Assembly: GCA_030710605.1 (NCBI GenBank)
Contig: CP092880.1
Coordinates: forward strand, 7,899,356-7,963,355
Direction of reading: 5' to 3'
Length of the DNA: 64,000 bases
DNA from: Cordylochernes scorpioides
Lineage: Eukaryota; Arthropoda; Arachnida; Pseudoscorpiones; Chernetidae
Position numbers and translations under genes: made by a program
Part shown: positions 39,286 through 49,678 of the stretch, one piece after another
How the letters are laid out: each line of letters starts with the position of its first letter
Numbering within the stretch: position 1 is the first letter of the stretch
The notes under the pieces: model-generated
The model's input: only the letters and a program-made list of their open reading frames with translations
What the model was told of the DNA's origin: nothing
The model's database searches: none

Positions 39286-39589
39286 ACTTAGAGTGGCTAA
39301 CCGTGTCTGTGGTCATTAATGATCCTACAGTTTTTCCGCTTAAAGAACAATGCAAAAAATACAAACAAAAATGTTTGAGCAACATAATAGTAAAAAGTAC
39401 TCGTATCTTTTATTATCGACTCAAAATTGAAAATAATACAATAAATAGTTTAGAAATCAATAAAATAATCCAGTGTTTCAATATTTAAGGTGAATTCGTC
39501 AGGTTTCCAGTGATAGGTTTCTTTTGAAAGAATTTAATTCATATCTGTAGCTTTCGGGCATAAAAATCCTTCTACGTGAGAAAGCTAGA

Positions 39590-40290
39590 GATCTGAGTTG
39601 GTGGTGGTGTCTTGTCCATGGAACAGATCAGATCGGTTTATACACCCTGATCACAATACCGGCCAACTAAAGTGCCTTGTCTGTATGGATGTCCTCTTTT
39701 GAATTGATGTCTGCCATATAGAGGGCTGCAAGAATGGCCGGGTAACTGTATGTATGGTCTGGAGTGAGTTGGGTGTTGTGACAGTTATTGGAATCTATGG
39801 TGGTGGTGGTGTCTTGTCCATGAAGCAGATCAGATCGGTCCATACACCCTGATCACAATACCGGCCAACTGAGGTGCCTTGTCTGTATGGATGTCCTCTT
39901 CTGGATTGATGTCTGCCATATAGAGGGATACATGGATGGCCGGGTATATATGGTCTGGAGTGAGTTGGGTGTTGTGACAGTTATTGTAATCTATGGTGGT
40001 GGTGGTGTCTTGTCCATGGAGCAGATCAGATCGGTCTATACACCCTGATCACAATACCGGCCAACTTAAGTGCCTTGTCTGTATGAATGTCCTCTTCTGT
40101 ATTGATGTCTGCCATATAGAGGGCTGCAAGGTTGGCCGGGTATATATGGTCCGGAGTGAGTTGGGTGTTGTAACAGTTATTGCAGTTTTTGTAGAATTTA
40201 GTCATGTCTGGATTTATCTTCATTCCTTTATTAAATGTCCTATTCTGAAACTTGAAATTTTTGTTGTTAATTCTCTGTTAATAGATATGA
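39590..40290 (-). mobile_element. LINE family K 3' end, terminal ~198 bp repeated three times
   Basis: GGTGGTGGTGTCTTGTCCAT occurs at about 39601, 39800 and 39997. The minus frame at 40223-40026 reads CNNCYNTQLTPDHIYPANLA..KLAGIVIRVYRPI stop, a LINE C-terminal C..C..H cluster. The following two units repeat its end and 3' UTR. A single unit is at 42050-42330. Confidence 0.85.
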
Positions 40291-40479
40291 GTAAATTTCT
40301 TTTAAAATAACTTATCCATGGTAGCCTGATAATTTCACATTAAAGATAGTTTATAAATTGTTAATTTGGAGTACTTGTGATTATTTTCCACTTGGTAGCC
40401 TTCTTGTGACTCTTCCTTTGATCGAGTGCGCTAGGCGGCTCTATACAGATGGATATGTTGAAAGGATAAAGAAACCTGA

Positions 40480-40720
40480 TCTTTATATCAGATTGGAAGG
40501 CAATGGGTGTGAAGAATGCTTCAGAACCAAATAGATCACTGTGACAAGGAAATCCAGGACTCGAGACACCTACTGTTGGAATGCCCACTCTTCTTCACCG
40601 CTAGACAACAGACAGTAAATAATGTTGTAGATCTATATCAATTTGTAAATACCAGAGAGATAATTATCACGGATTTAACGATTTTTGTAAATATATTCAT
40701 GATTATCATTCTAATCTGAA
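40480..40720 (+). pseudogene. LINE C-terminal fragment
   Basis: GNGCEECFRT and DSRHLLLECPLFFTARQQ across two frames give a C..C..H..C cluster with the LLECP..R motif of LINE C-termini. The 40516-40719 frame continues for 45 codons without a known domain. Confidence 0.55.
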
Positions 40721-40739
40721 AGTATCAGGTTTCATATAT

Positions 40740-41070
40740 ATATATATTAGCGTTTTTTATTTGTCTTTTAATTAATTTAATTTTTTGGATAATATGTTTA
40801 TAACTGCTCCTGTTTAAAAATGTAAATCGACCTAATTATCCCTAATCGGGAAATCACGTTTGGTATGTTAAAATAAAATAAAAACCAAGTGGATTACATC
40901 AACAAATCTTTCACCTAACTGACACAATTCAAAAGAAGAGTAAAAAAGACTTTACCGTTGAATTTAACCAGGAATGACTGAATTGACTTGAAATCATTCT
41001 TTGCGTATCTTACCTTTATAATTACTGAAAATACATGTTATAATTCAATCTAAAAATAACTTCTTGTAAA
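40740..41070. other. No gene seen
   Basis: AT-rich; ATTATCCCTAATCGGG is the only non-repetitive landmark. Confidence 0.5.
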
Positions 41071-41337
41071 TACACCCATACCTCGCTTTGCGTCGGGGTT
41101 ACCTTCCAAAAAAACACGACTCAAATTGAAACGACGCAAAGTGAAAATATGTGAAGGCGCAATCAAAAACAAAGGTCTTGCCATATTTTAGGGAAAAAAA
41201 ATTAAAGACTCGAATCCAAAACAACGCAACTTCGAAAATCTAACGACGCATAGTGAAAATCAGTAAAAATTAAGCAGCGACGCAACTTCGAAAAAAAAAA
41301 CGCAAAACGAAACGACGCAAAGCGAGGTATTGGTGTA
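41071..41337 (+). mobile_element. TA-flanked MITE, copy 2
   Basis: Ends TACACCCATACCTCGCTTTG and, inverted, TACACCAATACCTCGCTTTG. Nearly colinear with 14710-14966, shorter A-run. Confidence 0.9.
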
Positions 41338-41829
41338 TACTAATAAAAAATAAGATTGAAAAAAATGTTAACATTGTTGGCAACAACTCCGTTTGAGATC
41401 ATCAAGGAAATTTCCGTAAAAAAAACGAAGAGAGAAAGATCCATGACAAACACAATAGAACCATTTAGATAGATAATGATTCGATAATATTGCTAATAAC
41501 AGGATAGATCTCCCATAGATTGTTATTGGAGCATTTTTTGACGGATTTCCTAATGAATATAACGTTTCGAAATCTTTTTTTCCGTGTTCTTTCGAAGCTA
41601 CTTATCGTGTTTATAGCCGCACGCAATCTAAAGGTTATTGTTTTTTATTCAATGTTTTGAATTGTTAGAATTCCTTATTGGGTTTTGAATTAGTATGCAA
41701 AGAGTGACATGGATGATTTAGTATTTTTTATTATGTTTTATATTCTTTGATAGGATCTGTAGTTATAGTAATTTGTAGCTAATAATGTGAAAGGGCTTTC
41801 ACCCCTGTGAGGAGTATTGGATCGTTATG
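41338..41829. other. No gene seen
   Basis: No repeat or frame recognised. Confidence 0.5.
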
Positions 41830-42020
41830 ATTGCTCTTGAAGGTGAGATTAGGGAAAAGGATTCTGCAAATTGTCTCCATAGCATAATTATCAATGGATA
41901 CCTTCTGATGTTAGAGCTGGGGTCTGTAAACAATACAGATCTAATAGAGAAAAAGGACTCTAACCACAGATGTTTCTATACATACTTTCTGATGTTAGAG
42001 CTGGGATTAGGAAAATAGAA
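41830..42020 (+). repeat. Short direct duplication
   Basis: CTTCTGATGTTAGAGCTGGG and TTTCTGATGTTAGAGCTGGG, 85-90 bp apart; the 63-codon frame across them is not recognised. Confidence 0.45.
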
Positions 42021-42049
42021 TTCAGGTTCAGGTGATATATAACCGATAA

Positions 42050-42330
42050 AAACTATGGTAGTGGTGTCTTGTCCATGAAGCAGATCAGATCGGTCCATGC
42101 ACCCTGATTACAATACCAGCCAACTGAGGTGCCTTGTCCGTATGGATATCTTCTTCTGGATTGATGCCTGCCATATAGAGGGCTGCAAGGATGGCCGGGT
42201 ATATATGGTCCGGAGTGAGTTGGGTGTTGTGACAGTTATTGCATTTCCTGTAGGATCTAGTCATGTCTGGGTTTATCTTCATTCCTTTAAATATCCTGTT
42301 CTGATTCTTGAAATTGTTGTTGTTAATTTC
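42050..42330 (-). mobile_element. LINE family K 3' end, single copy
   Basis: Minus frame: CNNCHNTQLTPDHIYPAILA, ALYMAGINPEEDIHTDKAPQ, LAGIVIRVHGPI stop, then the GACAAGACACCAC tail. 65 codons open. Same C-terminus as 40026-40223. Confidence 0.8.
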
Positions 42331-42779
42331 CTATTAATATTCAGGTTGCATATGTGCTGTTGTATTTTGGTTTTTGTAATGAGTTTTGCTTTTGTATTTG
42401 CGTCTTTCAATGTTATTGAACTGGTTTCCAGTGGATAAAAATAATTAAATTATTTATATAAATATAAATGCAAATACAGTGAGATTTTAGCAGTTTAAAT
42501 TATAAAAATAAATATTTATCATTTTTATAAAAAGACTCGAATTAGTTACTTTAAGCAAATTTTTCCTCTTTCATATTCAAATTAGAAATGGAGTTTTGCC
42601 TTTAAGAATAAATATGTAAATATTATTCAAATTTAACACTCAAAGGTATATTTTTCCAGGAATATTGTGATTTATAAAAAAAAGTAAAATACTTCCTTAT
42701 CCTCAATTGCATATATCCATATATTGTTAATTCAATAACGATACTTTTTTTAGAAGTATAATTACATTATAATACAATA
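42331..42779. other. No gene seen
   Basis: Very AT-rich, no motif. Confidence 0.5.
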
Positions 42780-43065
42780 TAATGCGGCCTATGATTATAT
42801 AAAAAAGTTTGGCAATTATACCGCAAATGTTTCTTTTGAACGCAAAAATAGAAATTTATTTTAAGGAAAAATAACAATTATTCCCATCCCTGGAAACTTT
42901 ATTTTTCGGTTTATCATTACTCTTCACAATTCATTCTATCATAATTCATCCCTAAGGTTAGAAATAATCGTTATTTCTCCTTTTAAAATAAATTTCGATT
43001 TTTTCGTTCGAAAGAAACATTTGCGGGATAATTGTCAAACTTCATTATATAATTATATTGTGTTG
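42780..43065 (-). repeat. Dispersed repeat of the tRNA-like family
   Basis: TAATGCGGCCTATGATTATA, CCCATCCCTGGAAACTTTAT and GGTTAGAAATAATCGTTATT, with only the 3' remnant of the tRNA-like part. Carries inverted ends similar to 50929-51240. Confidence 0.6.
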
Positions 43066-43084
43066 ATATATTCTCTTTTGAAGA

Positions 43085-43595
43085 CTCCTTTTGAAATCAC
43101 TATATCAGAAACTAGAAAATCTTCCAAGAAATCTGAATAGTGCCGCCTCAGTAATTGGACTTCCACTGACATTGTAAATAAAACCAAAAAGACTTAGGTC
43201 AGAAGGACAGTCCGGGTAGTTGGTGACTTGTGTACGTGGCTCCAGGAGAGAACCTGAGTTATCTTAAATAAATAATAATAATAAATATAAATTCTGGAGC
43301 CTTCTCAGTAATTGGAACTTATCTACTGACATTGTAAATAAAACCAAGAAGACTTAGGTCAGAAAGACAGTCCTGGTAGTTGGTGACTTCTGTACGTGAC
43401 TCCAGGAGAGAACTTGAGTTACTTAAATAAATAATAATAATAAATATCAATTCTGGAGCCTTCTCAGTAATTGGAACTTATCTACTGACATTGTAAATAA
43501 AACCAAGAAGACTTAGGTCAGAAGGACAGTCCTGGTAGTTGGTGACTTCTGTACATGGCTCCAGGAACCTACTGGGTTAACTCAATAAATAATAC
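43085..43595 (+). repeat. ~158-bp tandem repeat, three units
   Basis: CTGACATTGTAAATAAAACC, AAGACTTAGGTCAGAAGGAC and GGTAGTTGGTGACTT recur three times, each followed by GGCTCCAGGAGAGAAC or a variant and AATAAATAATAATAA. Looks like another reiterated retroelement tail. Confidence 0.85.
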
Positions 43596-43849
43596 ATCAG
43601 AAATACAGCGAGGTTTAATAAATACTTGGGTTTTATTTCTTAATTTGACGTCATTTGACTGCTAAGTGTTTCCTTAAAGGCTATTTACGATGGTTAAACA
43701 ACCGCTTCATTTGCTTAGATGAGCTAAGCACCATTCTGATACGCTCTGCATTTACAGTAATGGTTTTAGGAAAGAAAACACACGAAGTAAATTCCCATTC
43801 AGAATGGTATATAATAAATATTCTTTCCTGCTTTTAGATTTTTACATGA

Positions 43850-44059
43850 TCAATAAGGAATCAAGGGTTTGGTTTCTTTTCACATTTATTTTATTTCTTG
43901 AGATTTTGGATTAACATGTTCTTCAACAGGGAGATCCAGGTGTGTTATAATTGGCTAGAATTTGTACTTCTGGATCTCTGTGTTGAAGTGCATGTTAAAC
44001 CGAAATCTCAAGAAATAAAAGAAATGATAAAAGAAACCAAAACCTGGATTTCTTATTGA
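43850..44059. repeat. Long hairpin, 90-bp arms and 30-nt loop
   Basis: TCAATAAGGAATC..GGGAGATCCAG is mirrored by CTGGATCTCTG..GGATTTCTTATTGA with scattered mismatches. Transcription would give a long stem-loop RNA. No similar copy in the window. Confidence 0.85.
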
Positions 44060-44229
44060 TTTTGTCAAAATTTAATATCTTTATCGTTTTATATATAGGA
44101 AAATGTTTTTTCCCTTTTAAAATAAGATGTGAATAAAATTCTTTCAATCTCAATATAATAGTTATCACTATTTTTTCACCAGAAATGAGCTAAAAATTTC
44201 CATAGAATTTAGTTGGATCTGTAGTTTCT

Positions 44230-44470
44230 GTATATTCTGCAGGTTCAAAGAGCCCTCACCAGACAAGCTTTTGGAATATATGGGAGCCTCAAGACAGGAC
44301 CTGTATTCCAACCCTACAAAGATTATAAATTTGATCATGGAATTCAGTATGGGAACCTCAAGACAAGACCTATATTCCAATCCTACCAAGATTATAAATA
44401 TAATACATAAATTCAATCTCAATTACTTTGTATATTTATACAATATGGCCAAATATCAGGGAACAGGCTA
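44230..44470 (+). pseudogene. LINE C-terminal fragment with in-frame 67-bp-scale duplication
   Basis: The frame reads MEYMGASRQDLYSNPTKIIN then MGTSRQDLYSNPTKIIN: the same 22-23 codons twice, both followed by LI or II and a basic/aromatic end. Position and sequence style (MG..DLY.NP.KII) match ends of LINE polyproteins; C..H cluster not visible. Confidence 0.5.
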
Positions 44471-44479
44471 AATCAACGT

Positions 44480-44575
44480 TTAGTTGATTTCTGTTCCACT
44501 AGATGGCGCTCTGCCATCTAAAAAGCAAATATGCTAGTGGTCAGGATATGCCTTCTTTGTTTTTAATTATACAAT
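44480..44575 (-). mobile_element. MITE end (AAGGCAT..CCTGAC family)
   Basis: CACTAGATGGCGCTCTGCCA..GGTCAGGATATGCCTTCTTT is the reverse of the start of 10055 and 46256 copies. Confidence 0.6.
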
Positions 44576-44639
44576 AATATTGTCAAGAGAGGACAGAGTT
44601 TCCTGGTATTCCCTCTTATCTGGACTGGACAGACAGGTC

Positions 44640-44665
44640 GGGGTAAACAGTGGCGCCACGTGGAA
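44640..44665 (+). promoter_or_regulatory. Possible retroelement primer-binding site
   Basis: GTAAACA-G-TGGCGCCACGTGG: an LTR-like CA end followed by TGGCGCC, complementary to the 3' end of tRNA-Lys as used by many LTR elements. The LTR itself is not delimited. Confidence 0.35.
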
Positions 44666-44958
44666 GGTAGAAAAACTCAGTTCTCCCCTCTTGTTCTAAC
44701 TGCTGGGTCGATTTGGCTCATGTACATAGTAACTTTTATTTTATATTTATAATCTTTCCTATAACTAATTAAATAAATATTTAAAGTAATTCGGAAGCCT
44801 ATTTAATTATTTATATTCGCGACAATAAAATAAAATTGAAATAAAAAATAATAAAAACTTAAGCAACGGACTGAACAGTATCTAGATGTCGGATTCAAAC
44901 CAAAACAATATCTAAAAGTAAGAAAATACAAGGGAAAACAAACTAAGGCGAGCAACGA

Positions 44959-45170
44959 CATCCAACCAGTGAGAGTTCAACCAAAAAAGAAGGTTTAATG
45001 AAGGCAGTCCTTGACATCCAGCTTCCCATTCAGTTAGAAGTAATGAGACGAGCAGCTGGGGAAAGAGAACAGCTGTTTACATCTACACGGCCTGCTGGCG
45101 TCTACCATCTGACGGAAACAAAGAAGAGGATCAGGGATGATAGTTTGATAACAAAAATGGTAATACCTTG
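44959..45170 (+). CDS. Unrecognised ~70-codon frame downstream of a PBS-like site
   Basis: HPTSESSTKKEGLMKAVLDI then QLPIQLEVMRRAAGEREQLF and TRPAGVYHLTETKKRI, ending in TGA at about 45171. Composition and lack of stops look coding; first ATG at about 44998 gives 58 codons. If the PBS is real this could be the gag start of an unidentified LTR element. It runs into a MITE-like GCCATCTATCGG segment. No domain recognised. Confidence 0.35.
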
Positions 45171-45180
45171 ATTAACATCA

Positions 45181-45480
45181 TTGCCATCTATCGGAATAAA
45201 TATCAACTAAACGTTGAAAGATAGAATCCTCTGAAATGTAGGCAATAATGGAAAAACGGCCTCCAAGGATAAGTTAAATTATTATTATAAATACTCCTGA
45301 AAGAGGTCGTTCATTGAAGGTATGATTGATTAGAATATGTCATTTTATATTTGGCAAAGTGGTCGCTCTAGGAGGTGGTCTCTCAATAGAGAGATTATAA
45401 AAATCAAAAATTCGCTTAGAAAAGTTCTTATTATGTAAATATTTACCTGTATATAAACATTATCTTTCAGTTTCTTGGAA
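45181..45480. other. No gene seen
   Basis: AT-rich, no recognised repeat. Confidence 0.45.
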
Positions 45481-45484
45481 AATT

Positions 45485-45530
45485 GCCTGTCGAAGGACAC
45501 CAAAGTCTGAAAACTTGCCGAATTTACAGC
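45485..45530 (+). repeat. Tail hairpin CTGTCGA..GAAAAC
   Basis: GCCTGTCGAAGGACACCAAA and GTCTGAAAACTTG, parallel to 52440-52515 and 12035-12110. Confidence 0.45.
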
Positions 45531-45710
45531 ATTAGAAACACGTCGCCGTTAACTTTTGTTCCTTCTTCAAGATGATGTCTGGGGGGCTATTCCTTCTCTT
45601 GTAATATGGTTTTATCACGAGGTTTCAATGTCTAACAAAAGAAGAGAATAAATAAAACTCCTATTTTATGCATATTATAGAGAGAAGATGTTGCTACATA
45701 TACCTTATAT

Positions 45711-45785
45711 AAGGTTGTCACAAAAGTTCGTAAACATATTATGATTTATATTTTGCAAGTATTTATGAACTTTTGGGACAACCTT
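45711..45785. mobile_element. 75-bp mariner-type mini-MITE
   Basis: AAGGTTGTCACAAAAGTTCG..CTTTTGGGACAACCTT: almost only two ~30-bp inverted ends remain around TTTATATTTTGCAAG. Same ends as 10928-11475. Confidence 0.8.
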
Positions 45786-46004
45786 GTAATTCTGAAACTT
45801 GACCCACCTGCTGATTGGCCTCCTTTGATATAGAAAACATCAAGTTAACCACAATTTAGATGACAGTTGTAGAATTCCATGAAGCTTCAACTCTATGCCA
45901 TAGTTCATGAATCGAACTGATTGATAGCATTCCAGTCTCTCAGCAAACATACATGTTTTCAGACAAAGGCATTCTGGAATTTAAAAAAATCAATGATTTT
46001 TTTG

Positions 46005-46125
46005 CATATCCCTAGTACACGCCCAGTACAGGCTAAGATAATCATTGTGAGTAGAAGTAGGCGACTGCTTTTACTGTAAGTGCACTACATGTCTATATAT
46101 GTGAAAAGCAGTTCGACTTTGCACT
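46005..46125 (-). mobile_element. SINE S1, 3' part (minus strand)
   Basis: T-run, then GCATATCCCTAGTACACG, GGCGACTGCTTTTACTGTAA and AAAAGCAGTTCGACTTTGCA. The tRNA head is missing. Confidence 0.75.
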
Positions 46126-46202
46126 TAATATAGAAAACATCAGAGATTAAATCATTCTTCTATAAGACTCCGTTATAATTTACCAAGGTTACCAATATTA
46201 CC

Positions 46203-46516
46203 AAGGTTGTCCCAAAAGTTCGTAAACACTTGAAAAATATAAATCATAGTATTGAAAATAAAGAAGGCATATCCTGACCACGAGCACATGTGCTTTTCAG
46301 ATTGCAGAGCGCCATCTAGTGGAGCAAAAATGAACTAAACGTTTATTTAACTTGCTCCGTGATATTTGGTCAACCCAATTTCTTGATAAATCAAGAAAAG
46401 TCAGGTCAGGATATGCCTTTTTTTATTTTTAATATCAACACCTGAACCACTTATCTTTTATTTTTTCTATTGCTTTTTGATATCATAGTATGTTTACGAA
46501 CTTTTGGAACAAACTT
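46203..46516. mobile_element. mariner-type MITE containing a second MITE
   Basis: Outer ends AAGGTTGTCCCAAAAGTTCG and CGAACTTTTGGAACAAACTT. The inner element starts near 46256. Confidence 0.8.
46256..46432 (+). mobile_element. Inner MITE with AAGGCATATCCTGAC ends
   Basis: AATAAAGAAGGCATATCCTG at the left and CAGGATATGCCTTTTTTTAT at the right are inverted repeats. Contains GAGCGCCATCTAGTGGAGC and CTTGATAAATCAAG. This is the best-preserved copy in the window. Confidence 0.8.
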
Positions 46517-46529
46517 ATAGATGCTGAAA

Positions 46530-46830
46530 AAAATTTTGCTCCTTGTTGTGGCTGTTTAGAAAGAGTCTTCAATAAAAGATTTATTTGCAAATTAAAACGA
46601 AGATAGAAGAGTGAAACAATTCATATCTTACAGATTATCATACACGAGGCCTGCCCAGAAGTCATCCTCTACGTGGGGAGAAGCAGCACAAGTAAAGGAC
46701 TGCCCTGTAGTACGGTGTCGTGAGCCCCGAGCCGCTACGGTAACCGTGAACAGGGAACTCTGAAATGTGGCTGACTAACGGGGTAATATGGCACTCCCTC
46801 CTTTTCTATGGATGGACAAGACACCACCAC
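46530..46830 (+). repeat. ~300-bp dispersed unit, copy 1 (partner 53650-53960)
   Basis: CTCCTTGTTGTGGCTGTTTA, ACACGAGGCCTGCCCAGAAG, GCCGCTACGGTAACCGTGAA and CTGAAATGTGGCTGACTAAC are shared in order. Its end GGACAAGACACCACCACCAC resembles LINE family K tail. Confidence 0.75.
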
Positions 46831-47029
46831 CACCACTATCATACTCGAGGATGTAATATTTGAAAAACCAATATTAAATTCATAAATTGACTAATCATCT
46901 GGAGTAGTAAAGTATTCGGAAGATAAAATCTTCTGAAATGTTAATCATAATTGAAAAAAACAGTTTCCGAAGATAAATTTCTTGATATCGCCAATCATAT
47001 TTTTTTGAAGGAGACAGAGGCAATTTTGT

Positions 47030-47310
47030 TCACATTTGGTTATCTCGTGTGTCTTCAATAAAAGTCACTGTAATATATTTCAGAGTTATTGTCTGAATCC
47101 CGATATACATGTTGAAAGGTACAACTTCCTTAAGTTTTGTCCATGAGTGTATCTTTCAGAGTCCTTGGCTCAATCCCAATATACATGCTAAAAAGTACAA
47201 CTTCCTTAAGTTTTGTCCATGAGTGTATCTTTCAGAGTTATTGTCTGAATCCCGATATATATGCTAAAAGGTACAACTTCTTAAGTTTTGTCCATGAGTG
47301 TATATACATT
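47030..47310 (-). repeat. 77-bp satellite, about three units (minus strand)
   Basis: GAGTTATTGTCTGAATCCCG, AAAAGGTACAACTTC and AGTTTTGTCCATGAGTGTAT: the reverse of 4436-5100. It is preceded by the CTTCAATAAAAGTCACTGTA block of the long form. Confidence 0.85.
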
Positions 47311-47456
47311 CCTTTCTCTCTATTCTCAAGAAATTTACAAAACATAAAATTATGTTTATAATAATTGATGGAAGTACAATAGTTACATGAAAATATAACT
47401 ATATATATTTCTCCATTTATTTATTCAAATTATATGTACATATCCATTGTATAGAC

Positions 47457-47663
47457 CAGAGGTCAGCAAACTGACGGCTCGCGACCCCATGTGGCTCTTT
47501 GGATGTGAAGCTGCGGCTCTTTATATAGTTCCATACGTAAATATTATTTATGTGAGTACTATTTATTGTTGGCAAGAAAACATTTATGGCTCTTTTAAAA
47601 ACTTTGAAATTTTGTAAATTGTACTATTTGACTCTTCCGACTCAAAAGTTTACCGATCCCAAG
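47457..47663 (-). mobile_element. hAT-type MITE (relative of 8936-9140)
   Basis: CAGAGGTCAGCAAACTGACG, GTGGCTCTTTGGATGTGAAG and CTCAAAAGTTTACCGATCC are the reverse of the 8936 copy. Target duplication not recognised. Confidence 0.7.
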
Positions 47664-47879
47664 GGAATAATAATCATGCAGACTTGCGATTTCTTTAAGT
47701 ACACCACATGACTACATATGTAGAGATCGGTTTGAATATTTGCACTCAATTCTGTAATATGATGTGTGCTATAATCAGTGAGTCTTTGAAGCATCTTTAA
47801 AAATGGAAAATCTCAGTTATGGTCGTAAAAAATCGAATCATTACATCATTCAAAGGATTTCTAGAGATTACGTCATTCA

Positions 47880-48255
47880 AACATCCTTCTTCTTTCTTAT
47901 CTCCACTCAATCATATTTAGGTATCAAGCTTGTAGAGATTGAGACTTGACAACCATCATGACAGGATGAAGTAGAATGCATCTGCCTTTGTCATCAAGAC
48001 TGGGAGCACTACTTAGTGGCAGGCCGACTTAGCTCCAATATGAAATGGCCTCCTCTGACATGAGAAACAGACACCATATGCAGCCGCTCCTAACATGGAG
48101 TACAAACACTGCTCATCCTGTATCCCTGGATTAGGAGACCTTACAGGCTACTATCAGCCGGGCCAGCTGAGCCCAGGTTTTTAGCAAGCTTGTTACTGCC
48201 CCCCCTCCTCCTTTTTCATCTAGGCTTGGGACCGGCAAAGGAGGAGTCAAACATC
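47880..48255 (-). mobile_element. LINE family G 3' end (minus strand)
   Basis: CTTCTTTCTTATCTCCACTC at the low end to GGCCAGCTGAGCCCAGGTTT at the high end; uninterrupted version of 9595-10050. Confidence 0.7.
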
Positions 48256-48760
48256 CGAAATTATATAATTCTAAAATATTTTTCTAGGTAAAGGTCATGT
48301 TATACGTACATAGAGATTTCACATTTCAGTGAAACTTGGTTTATTACCATTTACTATTCAACATGCATGTTGAATTCACCAAGTTCATTTACATTCTAAA
48401 AAAAAAAACAAACGATAACTCATTTATCTTTTAACTAATTGGGTTTTTCAAATATCATTTTATACTGGATATTAATTACATATTTATTCTGTGAATTTTA
48501 ACAAGGTAATTGTCATTGAATTTGGCAACACATCTTAACATCAATCATAGTTTTTTTTATCAATTATCTTTGAAGAAATGTGTTGAAATAATTAAATTTC
48601 TGGTTAAATTTTCTATTGACTCCCGTGTAGCAATAAATTTTAAACCACATAAAAAAAATATAGATGCTGTAATAAATCTTATGGTAATTTTTAGATGTAT
48701 TTTTATCTCTCGTATGTAAGTAAGAAGTTCGTCTGTTTTTTTTTTCTCTTTGCTGAAATG
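48256..48760. other. No gene seen
   Basis: AT-rich; the 69-codon frame at 48510-48719 has no motif. Confidence 0.45.
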
Positions 48761-48780
48761 ATAATTGAATTAAGAATATA

Positions 48781-49030
48781 GATGGAAATTTTGCCGGGAG
48801 GATATTGATTTAAAGAGATAAAGGTCGCCTCTCCCGTCAAAATAGACGTCAAAACTAGACGCCATCTATTGACCGTCACCGCAAACTAGCGGTCTCGGGT
48901 CGGTGACAAAGCCAAAGCTGGTGTTGTGGCTTTGTCACCGACCCGAGACCGCTAGTTTGCGGTGATGGTCAATAGATAGCGTCTAGTTTTGACGTCTATT
49001 TTGACGGGAGAGGCGACCTTTGTCTCTTTA
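48781..49030. mobile_element. Hairpin element with 18-bp target duplications
   Basis: Arms 48811-48913 and 48928-49030 (103 bp each) are nearly perfect inverse copies around a 14-nt loop AAAGCTGGTGTTGT. Identical 18-mers AATTGAATTAAGAATATA flank the element (48763-48780 and 49031-49048). The 30 bp before the left arm have a relative at 328-368. A long, exact duplication suggests target-primed retrotransposition of an inverted dimer. Confidence 0.85.
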
Positions 49031-49169
49031 AATTGAATTAAGAATATATATACTGTGACAAATATAGAATTGTTAAACCAAGAAAAATACTGAATCTTAT
49101 TTGTTGAGCTGTTGACTTTGCTTAGAATTTTTAATGAAACTGAAATTTAAAGAATATATACTAAGAAAT

Positions 49170-49365
49170 TTCAAGAAACAGCATCATCTTGAACCTACTG
49201 TGTACTGTTTACAGCTTTCGTGAGGCCGTCACAAACGTGAAAGAAAGAGGCGGCCTCCTGAGAAACCTTGATTATCAGGTAATATCAGGATTATCACATT
49301 GACCATGTGTCTAAAGCTGTGGACCAAAGTCCCAAATTGTCAATCCAGAGATTGTGTCATCAATA
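49170..49365 (+). repeat. Duplicated segment, intact copy (empty site)
   Basis: TTTCAAGAAACAGCAT, TTACAGCTTTCGTGAGGCCG, CAGGTAATATCAGGATTATC and CAATCCAGAGATTGTGTCAT. The second copy (49555-50063) has an insertion inside GGTAATATCAGG. Confidence 0.85.
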
Positions 49366-49678
49366 TTTCTATAATAATAATCAGAAATAATTTTCGTATA
49401 ACTTAGCAGGAAATTGATGGGTGAGAGACATTAATATGTTTTATTATTATTATTGCAGAATATATATATTTCTCATCATAACGTAGTTCGCCGTTAAAAT
49501 AATGCATGTCGTGGAGACGATCTTCAGTAGCAAAACAATGACAGAACAATGACATTTCAAACATTTCAAGAAACAGCATTAACTTGAATCTACTGTGTAG
49601 TGTTTACAGCTTTCGTGAGGCCGTCACAAACGTGAACAAATAACGTCCTCCTGAGAAAACTCGAGTATCAGGTAATAT

